Positions 1 to 4,550 of a stretch of 5,557 nucleotides of DNA are shown here, piece after piece. The stretch covers positions 1-5,557 of the forward strand of contig WJKR01000069.1 of NCBI GenBank assembly GCA_014729015.1. Reading direction: 5' to 3'. The notes under the pieces were generated by a model. It searched no databases. It had not been told where the DNA came from and saw nothing but the letters and a program-made list of their open reading frames with translations. How positions within the stretch are numbered: the first letter of the stretch is position 1; the number at the start of each line of letters is the position of its first letter. The translations under genes were made by a program, and so were the position numbers. Source of the stretch: Candidatus Woesearchaeota archaeon. GTDB lineage: Archaea; Nanobdellota; Nanobdellia; Woesearchaeales; WJKR01.

Positions 1-55
1 GACGCTGACGGGGAAGCTCGGCCGCTGGCTGCTCACGTTCGAGCGGCAACGATGA
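1..55 (+). CDS. C-terminal end of an upstream gene (partial, unidentified)
   Basis: Reading from base 2, an open frame gives the tail TLTGKLGRWLLTFERQR and stops at TGA 53-55. The stop lies only a few bases before the TATA box of the next gene, as expected for a real gene end. The codons (ctg, ctc, acg, aag, ggc) resemble those used in the gene that follows. Seventeen residues are too few to name a family, and another frame across these bases is also open, so this is a tentative call. The gene begins outside the window. Confidence 0.4.
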   Translation, partial: TLTGKLGRWLLTFERQR

Positions 56-58
56 AAG

Positions 59-69
59 TTATATATAAG
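59..69 (+). promoter_or_regulatory. TATA box for the GH3-family gene
   Basis: TTATATATAAG is a strong archaeal TATA-box match, with purines (GAAAG) just upstream as a possible BRE. Its centre is about 25-27 bases before the two possible start codons (ATG at 89 and at 92). The transcript should therefore begin at or within a few bases of the start codon. No Shine-Dalgarno-like purine run lies between box and start, which fits a leaderless mRNA. Confidence 0.7.
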
Positions 70-88
70 AAAACCCTTCTCTGTACGC

Positions 89-1660
89 ATGATGAAGTTT
101 GACACCAGGCTCCTCAAGCTCTATCTCAACGAGTTCAAACGCGCACAGGACGCTCCGTTGAAGGTGCAGAAGGAGCTGCTCATGAGAATCCTGCGCCAGA
201 ACAGGAACACGCAGTACGGCAAGCGACACGGTTTCAGGAATATCAGGACCACGAAGGACTACCAGGAAAGAGTTCCAATCGTCACGTACGATGACCTGGC
301 AGAAGAGATAGAGATGATCAAGCAGGGGAAGAACCGGGTGTTGACGAACAAGAAGGTCGCGTTGCTCGCGACCACGAGCGGCACGACGGGCGAACCGAAG
401 CTCATCCCGGTCACGAGGGAAAGGACGCGGCAGCTGAAGAAGGAGCTCATGCTGTGGGCGACGTTCATGGTCAAACGCTTCCCAGGGCTCTTGCGGGGGA
501 AAACATTGTACTTCGCGGGGCCGCCGAGGGAAGGCATCACTGCTGGCGGCGTCGTCATGGGCAGCATCTCGGGCTACATGGCCAAGAAAGCGCCGTGGTT
601 CGCCAAGCAGAAGATGGTCGTGCCGCCGGAAGTGTATAATGAGTTCGACGTGGATAAGAAGACCAATATTATCGCCAACCTCGCCCTGCGGAGTAACATC
701 ACGCAACTGGGGTTCGCAGCTCCCATAGAGGCAATCCTGTTCTTCGAATACGTGCAGAAGCATCGCCACCGGCTCATCAACGAAGTGTTATTGGTGAATC
801 CGCGACGAGCAAGAAAGCTCGCGTGCCTGCCGGACTTCAAACCCCTCACGCTGTGGCCGAAGCTCCAGCTCATCAGCTGCATCATGTCGGATAACAACTC
901 ACCGTATATTGAGCAGTTACGGAAGAAGATCGGCAAAAAAATAGCGGTCAAGGACCCGGGCATCTATGCCAGCGAAGGGCGGCTCACTATCGGGTTGACG
1001 AATCATCGACGAGCGGGGCTCATCACCGCCACGGAAAACTTCTTCGAATTCGCCGAAAAAGTCGGCGATGACGAGTTTTTGCCGCCGGTACTCATCAACC
1101 AAGTGGAACAGGGCAAGGAGTACAAAGTCATCCTCACCACCAAGGAAGGGCTCTACCGTTACGACATGGGAGACGTCCTGCGCGTCGTCGGTTTCAAGAA
1201 AAGACTTCCTATCATGGAATTCGTGTGCAGGGAGAACTTCCTCAACATCGTAGGGGAGCTCGCATCGGAAAACCAGCTCGTCAGATCAGTGGAGGACGCT
1301 TGCCGACAACTGGACATGACACATGACGGGTTCACTTTTTTGCCATACACCGAAGACTTGAACAAGAAGCCGTGCTACGAATTGCTGTTTGAGCCTAAGA
1401 CCAAAATTGGCGTTGATAAGGCGAACAAGTTCTTACGAGTGGTCGAGGAGCAATTGCAAGAAAACATTCAAGACTACCGGCAGATGCGGAACGAGTTCGG
1501 CAGGATGAGTCATATACGGCTGGCCATCGTCAAGCGAGGCGGCTACCAAGCGTTCGAGAAGAAGCGGATGACAAGCAGCGGCCAACCGAAACCAATCAGG
1601 GTCGCGAAAGACTACGCGTTCAGAGACAATTTCCGTATCGAGCGGACACTTCTCGCATGA
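89..1660 (+). CDS. GH3-family acyl-adenylating enzyme (putative acyl-acid amido synthetase)
   Basis: A 523-residue protein of the GH3 family, in the adenylate-forming (ANL) superfamily; the length suits non-plant members. Visible landmarks: the ATP-binding motif TTSGTTGEPK at residues 95-104, YASEG at 293-297 (matching the plant GH3 Y-x-x-S-E region), and LYRYDMGDVLRVVGF around 355-369, very close to the plant motif LYRYRVGDVL. In plants, GH3 enzymes adenylate a carboxylic acid such as an auxin or jasmonate and transfer it to an amino acid; archaeal substrates are unknown, so the reaction type is inferred and the substrate left open. No signal peptide is seen, so it should be cytoplasmic. ATG 89 is immediately followed by a second ATG at 92; either may be the start, given the probable leaderless promoter. 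It seems to be transcribed alone. Its coding strand is G-rich compared with the C-rich genes downstream. Confidence 0.9.
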   Translation: MMKFDTRLLKLYLNEFKRAQDAPLKVQKELLMRILRQNRNTQYGKRHGFRNIRTTKDYQERVPIVTYDDLAEEIEMIKQGKNRVLTNKKVALLATTSGTTGEPKLIPVTRERTRQLKKELMLWATFMVKRFPGLLRGKTLYFAGPPREGITAGGVVMGSISGYMAKKAPWFAKQKMVVPPEVYNEFDVDKKTNIIANLALRSNITQLGFAAPIEAILFFEYVQKHRHRLINEVLLVNPRRARKLACLPDFKPLTLWPKLQLISCIMSDNNSPYIEQLRKKIGKKIAVKDPGIYASEGRLTIGLTNHRRAGLITATENFFEFAEKVGDDEFLPPVLINQVEQGKEYKVILTTKEGLYRYDMGDVLRVVGFKKRLPIMEFVCRENFLNIVGELASENQLVRSVEDACRQLDMTHDGFTFLPYTEDLNKKPCYELLFEPKTKIGVDKANKFLRVVEEQLQENIQDYRQMRNEFGRMSHIRLAIVKRGGYQAFEKKRMTSSGQPKPIRVAKDYAFRDNFRIERTLLA

Positions 1661-1737
1661 ACGATTCCTTGTCTTCATAGAACGTTTCTTCATGCTTCGC
1701 CAATTTTGGTCTTCGGCCGGTCTCTTAGACGGTTTCT

Positions 1738-1960
1738 CTAACCATGGTGTCGTCGAGCCCCCTTATTCCGCGGCTCCGGCTTGCCGCCAGGCGCGATGTA
1801 GAGCCCTTGCGTAGGTCTTCCTCCCGCTTGCTCTGGTACGCCATGAGCTTCTTCGCCGTCCTTGGCTTCGGTGACGTCGTAGCCGTCCTGTGTGTTCCAG
1901 TCCTTCTTTGAGGGTTCGCCGGTTCTCTGGGTTGTCGTCGATGATGATGATTTTGGTCAT
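1738..1960 (-). pseudogene. Response-regulator receiver domain remnant (frameshifted, truncated)
   Basis: On the minus strand from ATG 1960-1958, the protein begins MTKIIIIDDNPENRR followed by TLKEGLEHT. This is a typical receiver-domain first strand, acidic DD pair (residues 8-9) and first helix. The frame then becomes arginine-rich nonsense, while the next frame resumes with GYDVTEAKDGEEA, the usual second strand and helix of receivers. Removing the four bases at 1885-1888 joins the two as LEHTGYDVTEAKDGEEA. After about 1846 the similarity fades; a third frame reads AYQSKREEDLRKG, suggesting a further shift. The phosphoacceptor aspartate strand (like LDIMMP) is not found, and that frame stops at 1740-1738. 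Receivers need about 115-120 residues; only about 40 are recognisable. A TATA-like box remains upstream. Alternatives are a short unrelated ORF or sequence errors, but a 4-base change is not a typical single-base error. Confidence 0.6.
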
Positions 1961-1986
1961 GGGTTGTTGTTGCCGTGTTTTTCTCG

Positions 1987-1995
1987 ATATAAAAT
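1987..1995 (-). promoter_or_regulatory. TATA-like box for the minus-strand receiver remnant
   Basis: Read on the minus strand the bases are ATTTTATAT, centred about 31 bases before the ATG at 1960. Transcription would start about 4 bases before the start codon, giving an almost leaderless message. No Shine-Dalgarno sequence lies between. The box suggests that the remnant was once a real gene with its own promoter, and that this promoter faces away from the one for MBF1. Confidence 0.45.
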
Positions 1996-2007
1996 GTGTT
2001 TGCTTTT

Positions 2008-2031
2008 ATTATTTTCTATAAAGAAAATAAT
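2008..2031. repeat. AT-rich perfect inverted repeat between divergent promoters
   Basis: ATTATTTTCT (2008-2017) and its exact reverse complement AGAAAATAAT (2022-2031) flank the 4-base spacer ATAA. It lies between the minus-strand TATA-like box (1987-1995) and the probable MBF1 TATA-like box (2035-2042). The placement suits an operator for a dimeric DNA-binding protein. The strong AT bias also raises the chance of a fortuitous palindrome. Confidence 0.6.
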
Positions 2032-2034
2032 TAT

Positions 2035-2042
2035 GTTTAAAT
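2035..2042 (+). promoter_or_regulatory. Possible TATA-like box for MBF1
   Basis: GTTTAAAT is centred about 37 bases before the MBF1 ATG at 2076, predicting a transcript start near 2064 and a leader of about a dozen bases. No Shine-Dalgarno motif precedes the ATG (the bases are ACAGACAAGAAC). A competing TATA-like match, CTATAAAG at 2016-2023, lies inside the inverted repeat and would give a leader of about 30 bases. Confidence 0.4.
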
Positions 2043-2075
2043 CACCGAACGCTTTCCGCACCCACAGACAAGAAC

Positions 2076-2540
2076 ATGACGACGTGCGACATGTGCAGCA
2101 GCACCACAGGGCCGTTCTACACCGCAAACATCGAAGGAGCCAAGATGCGCGTCTGCAACAAGTGCAAACACTACGCCAAAGAAGCCTGGCTGATCAAAGA
2201 GAGCCTACCACCAGACAAACCAGCAAAGACCACCCCCAAAGCGCCGCCGCAACGAGGAGAAATCATCCAAGTCGTCGTACCGGACTACGGCAAACGCATC
2301 AGACAAGCACGAGAACGACTCGGCCTCAAGCAAGAAGTCCTCGCCAAACAGCTCTCCGTCAAAGGAAGCGAACTCCACACATGGGAAAACCACCACCGCA
2401 CGCCGAGCCACGACAGCGCCCGCAAACTCGAAAAAGCGCTCCACATCACTCTCATCGACCATCACGAAGAAAAACCTCTACAAAAGAAGGAGGCCAAAGC
2501 AGGAAGCGGCCTCACCATCGGCGACATGCTGAGGAGATAG
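2076..2540 (+). CDS. mbf1: Multiprotein bridging factor 1, archaeal type
   Basis: A 154-residue cytoplasmic DNA/ribosome-associated factor. The N-terminal zinc ribbon has C4-x2-C7 and C27-x2-C30 around a short beta region. A linker rich in Pro and Lys (about 44-60) leads to a Cro/C1-type HTH domain at about 71-128, starting YGKRIRQARERLGLKQEVLA and containing the WENHHRTPS helix boundary. The C-terminal LTIGDMLRR is the usual archaeal MBF1 ending. Eukaryotic MBF1 bridges TBP and an activator; in archaea it has been linked mainly to the ribosome and translation, so the exact role here is open. ATG 2076 starts directly before the zinc ribbon, the usual arrangement. The gene ends 3 bases before the membrane thioredoxin gene, and the two are probably co-transcribed. 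The coding strand is unusually rich in A and C. Confidence 0.93.
   Translation: MTTCDMCSSTTGPFYTANIEGAKMRVCNKCKHYAKEAWLIKESLPPDKPAKTTPKAPPQRGEIIQVVVPDYGKRIRQARERLGLKQEVLAKQLSVKGSELHTWENHHRTPSHDSARKLEKALHITLIDHHEEKPLQKKEAKAGSGLTIGDMLRR
2531..2537 (+). promoter_or_regulatory. Ribosome binding site for the membrane thioredoxin
   Basis: GAGGAGA, complementary to the 16S rRNA 3' end, lies 6 bases before ATG 2544 and runs up to the MBF1 stop codon (TAG 2538-2540). It supports translation of the second gene from a shared message, in contrast to the first gene, which has no such site. Confidence 0.65.
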
Positions 2541-2543
2541 ACC

Positions 2544-3242
2544 ATGCCCAAGCAACCAAGGATTAAACGAGGACACATCATCATCACCGCCATAATCGTC
2601 AGCATCATCCTCTACCTCGCCGGCGTCATGACCGGCCTCAACGCGAACAAGGTCGTCGAGCAGCAAGTCGAGGTCGACATCGACGAACTCAAGGCAGTAC
2701 TAGACGACTCAGCGCTGGACCTCAAGAACATCCAACTCCAGCAATTCTTCATCGACAACTTCCCAGAAACAGACAGATGCGCCCTCATCGACATCTACAG
2801 CGAACACCTCTACGACCAGATCAGCAGTTACTGGCAAGTCCTGCCGCAACGGCTCGAAGCGTACGACAAGCACAGCAGAAAGAGCGACGACTACGTCGCC
2901 CTCAAAAGAGAATACATCCGCCTCTCCCTGCGGTTCTGGCTGACCACTATGACCTCATACAACAAGTGCGGCGACAAGGACCTCATCGGCATCCTGTACT
3001 TCTACACCCCCGGCTGCGACGGCTGCGTCCGTCAAGGAGAAGCGTTCGACGAGTTCCAGCTCTCCCTCCAACAAGAAAAGGACATCATCATCTTCCCCAT
3101 CGACGCCACCTTCCCGGACGACACAGTCACCATGCTCACCACGTTCTACGGCATCACCGAGTATCCGGCGACCGTGCTGCACGGCGACGTCGTCCAAGGA
3201 GAGATCGTGACCGCACAGCAACTCCTCCAACGATACGACTGA
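2544..3242 (+). CDS. Membrane-anchored thioredoxin-fold protein with CDGC active site
   Basis: A 232-residue protein with a basic N-terminus (PRIKRG) and one membrane segment at about 11-32, predicting a C-terminal part outside the cytoplasm. Residues about 36-140 look mostly helical, with charged and glutamine-rich stretches. The thioredoxin-like part covers about 146-232: strand LIGILYFYTPG, active site C158-D-G-C161, strand IIIFPIDAT, and the loop YP208ATV carrying the expected cis-proline. Two further cysteines, C79 and C142, lie in the helical part and could form a disulfide or act as a relay. The family is inferred from CxxC plus cis-proline and strand order; whether it oxidises, reduces or isomerises cannot be told. 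It starts 3 bases after MBF1 with a good ribosome site and ends 22 bases before the next TATA box. The upstream helical part was not recognised. Confidence 0.85.
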   Translation: MPKQPRIKRGHIIITAIIVSIILYLAGVMTGLNANKVVEQQVEVDIDELKAVLDDSALDLKNIQLQQFFIDNFPETDRCALIDIYSEHLYDQISSYWQVLPQRLEAYDKHSRKSDDYVALKREYIRLSLRFWLTTMTSYNKCGDKDLIGILYFYTPGCDGCVRQGEAFDEFQLSLQQEKDIIIFPIDATFPDDTVTMLTTFYGITEYPATVLHGDVVQGEIVTAQQLLQRYD

Positions 3243-3264
3243 ACAGGAAGGACAAGAACAGATA

Positions 3265-3274
3265 CTTTTATAAG
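3265..3274 (+). promoter_or_regulatory. TATA box of the Yip1/DsbA-like/glycosyltransferase operon
   Basis: CTTTTATAAG resembles the archaeal TATA consensus and the box before the GH3 gene. It lies about 47 bases before ATG 3316. The expected transcript start is near 3294-3296, right at the end of the palindrome that follows, giving a leader of about 20 bases. Confidence 0.65.
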
Positions 3275-3295
3275 AGGCGGAGGCCTCCTCCGCCT
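3275..3295. repeat. GC-rich palindrome in the core promoter (possible operator)
   Basis: AGGCGGAGG (3275-3283) is followed by CCT and then the exact reverse complement CCTCCGCCT (3287-3295). Inside it lies a second perfect palindrome, GGAGGCCTCC (3279-3288). It directly abuts the TATA box and fills the space up to the expected transcript start, where a bound repressor would block RNA polymerase entry. It is not followed by a T-run, so it does not look like an intrinsic terminator for the gene before it. Confidence 0.65.
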
Positions 3296-3305
3296 AGCAG
3301 TATAC

Positions 3306-3310
3306 GAGGG
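3306..3310 (+). promoter_or_regulatory. Possible ribosome binding site for the Yip1-like gene
   Basis: GAGGG lies 5 bases before ATG 3316, inside the short predicted leader. It is a partial match to the archaeal Shine-Dalgarno sequence and supports this ATG as the start. Confidence 0.45.
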
Positions 3311-3315
3311 ACAAC

Positions 3316-3825
3316 ATGGTACTCCGATTGCTCAAGCAAGCAGGACAAGCACTCATCGCCCCAGAAAAAATGTTCAGGAACACGCAGCAACGGACGATAG
3401 AATCCATGGTCAACGATTACCTCAAGCTCGTGCTTACCATGGGCATCATCACCGCCATCCTCGCAGCGCTCTGGAGCCTCGGACGATCAGCCTACTACGA
3501 CCTCTTCCTCCACATCGACGTCCACTACCTCAGGCTCCTCAACTACCTCGTCGGCAAGACGTTCAGCATCGCCTTCGGCTACCTCATCGCCGGCACCTTC
3601 GGCCTCTTCTTCATCAGCATCGTCCTGAACACCTTCCTCAGGATGAAATACGTCCAGCTCCTCAAGATACTATTCATCGCCGTCACACCCCTGCTGCTCC
3701 TCATCTGGATACCCGACGCCATTGTCGGCACAGCGCTCTGGAGCGCCGTCCTGCTCGTCATCGGCATCAAGGAAACAAGCAAGCTGCACGCCGTCAAGAA
3801 GACCTCCATCCAACAACGGGACTGA
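3316..3825 (+). CDS. Yip1-family-like integral membrane protein
   Basis: A 169-residue membrane protein. A short N-terminal cytoplasmic-looking stretch with a P-x-x-x-F pattern (PEKMF, 16-20) precedes about four membrane segments: roughly 36-55, 84-104, 115-132 and 135-151. The segment LLKILFIAVTPLLLLIWIP followed by WSAVLLVIGIKETSKL is typical of the C-terminal half of Yip1-domain proteins in bacteria and archaea. Eukaryotic Yip1 proteins act in membrane traffic with Rab GTPases; the prokaryotic role is unknown, so only a membrane-organising role is inferred. The C-terminus is basic. It is the first gene of a tight run: the next gene starts 6 bases after its stop. The family assignment is from pattern only; another small polytopic family is possible. 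Confidence 0.7.
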   Translation: MVLRLLKQAGQALIAPEKMFRNTQQRTIESMVNDYLKLVLTMGIITAILAALWSLGRSAYYDLFLHIDVHYLRLLNYLVGKTFSIAFGYLIAGTFGLFFISIVLNTFLRMKYVQLLKILFIAVTPLLLLIWIPDAIVGTALWSAVLLVIGIKETSKLHAVKKTSIQQRD

Positions 3826-3831
3826 GACACG

Positions 3832-4548
3832 ATGAGGAAGACACCACACTCCATCCTGCTCATCAGCGTCACCATGGCCACCATCATCTTCCTGGCGGTC
3901 AACGGCGCCGTTCGGACAGAGTACGAACAGAAACCGCACATCCAAGAAGAGTTCGCAGAGCAGGACTACCAAGCGTTGTACGACTTCTACATCGCCGCGA
4001 CACCCAACCTCGCAGGCAGGCCGTACTACGGCGACCCCGACGCACCCATCACCCTCATTCTCTACACCGACTTCACCAGTGCAGGAGCACAAGCGTTCGC
4101 CGACGACATCCTTCCAGGACTCCTCAGCGAATTCGTCCACACCGGCAAGGCGAAGCTCTACCACAAACATCACCTCACCACCGACGACTACCAGCAAAAG
4201 ACGCCGACGTACTATTACGCGCAATCATTATCCTGCTACCACGAACAGCAACCGGCGACGTACTATGAGTTCCTCTTCGCGTTGTTTAACACCACCCTCC
4301 ATGACCTCCCCGAACTCGTAGGAAGCCATGGCGCCGACCGACAAGCACTCATGCAGTGCATTAGGGAACAAACATTTAAAAACATCAAGGAAGACCTAGG
4401 AGAAGTGCAGCAGTTCGGCATGGTCGGCATCACGCCAAGGCTCTACGTCGGCATGCGACAACGAGGCTACCAGAGCATCGACGGCGTACCCGTCTATGAC
4501 CAAGTGAGGAGAAAAATACGGGACTACCAAGTGCGACTCGGTGATTGA
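3832..4548 (+). CDS. DsbA-like thioredoxin-fold protein lacking the CxxC active site
   Basis: A 238-residue protein with an N-terminal signal anchor or signal peptide at about 8-27 after basic MRK. GDPDAPITLILYTDF (67-81) is the classic start of the DsbA-like thioredoxin fold, which normally continues Q-C-P-F-C. Here it reads T-S83-A-G-A86, so both catalytic cysteines are gone. The helical insertion is present (about 120-190), with C135 and C176 in places where many family members carry a second, structural cysteine pair. The cis-proline loop is kept as GITP202RLYVG. The fold therefore looks intact while thiol-disulfide exchange through CxxC is not possible; a binding, chaperone or partner role is inferred. 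The frame is clean through the lost motif, so this is not a frameshift. It lies between the Yip1-like gene (6-base gap) and the glycosyltransferase gene (2-base gap), and is presumably co-transcribed with both. Confidence 0.85.
   Translation: MRKTPHSILLISVTMATIIFLAVNGAVRTEYEQKPHIQEEFAEQDYQALYDFYIAATPNLAGRPYYGDPDAPITLILYTDFTSAGAQAFADDILPGLLSEFVHTGKAKLYHKHHLTTDDYQQKTPTYYYAQSLSCYHEQQPATYYEFLFALFNTTLHDLPELVGSHGADRQALMQCIREQTFKNIKEDLGEVQQFGMVGITPRLYVGMRQRGYQSIDGVPVYDQVRRKIRDYQVRLGD
4540..4545 (+). promoter_or_regulatory. Ribosome binding site for the glycosyltransferase
   Basis: GGTGAT matches the later part of the Shine-Dalgarno sequence GGAGGTGAT. It is 5 bases before ATG 4551 and overlaps the last codons of the preceding gene. 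It helps choose ATG 4551 over the ATG at 4557. Confidence 0.5.
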
Positions 4549-4550
4549 AC

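Larger units (their letters stand above)
1661..2075. other. Gene-poor stretch: decayed minus-strand gene plus divergent promoter region
   Basis: This 415-base stretch has no intact gene. It holds, in order: a pyrimidine-rich segment after the GH3 stop codon; a 20-base segment (1698-1717) that matches, inverted, part of the GH3 coding region at 19 of 20 positions; the remnant of a receiver-domain gene on the minus strand; and an AT-rich segment (about 1985-2043) in an otherwise GC-rich window, carrying TATA-like elements for both strands and an inverted repeat. No clear intrinsic terminator was found for either converging gene. Confidence 0.7.

Noticed and set aside
59..769. Long open frame (236 codons) antisense to the GH3 gene
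   Set aside because: It lies wholly opposite a convincing GH3 coding sequence, is rich in Arg, His and Leu without domain signs, and its start falls inside the GH3 gene.
1661..1700. Pyrimidine-rich segment as a terminator of the GH3 gene
   Set aside because: The T-runs are short (three) and interrupted, and no stable hairpin precedes them; the evidence is too weak to annotate a terminator.
1892..2566. 224-codon plus-strand open frame across the MBF1 promoter and gene
   Set aside because: The product is a low-complexity Arg/His/Thr/Gln string in another frame of MBF1; it is explained by the A+C-rich coding strand, which rarely gives stop codons.
3275..3295. Palindrome as an intrinsic terminator for the membrane thioredoxin gene
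   Set aside because: No T-run follows the hairpin, and it lies immediately after a good TATA box, so an operator reading fits better.
2777..3400. 207-codon plus-strand open frame overlapping the membrane thioredoxin and the next promoter
   Set aside because: It is Arg/His/Pro-rich nonsense in a second frame of the thioredoxin gene and runs through a TATA box and palindrome.
3670..4224. 184-codon minus-strand open frame opposite the Yip1-like and DsbA-like genes
   Set aside because: It is antisense to two well-supported genes, biased to Val, Asp and Gly, with no recognisable domain.
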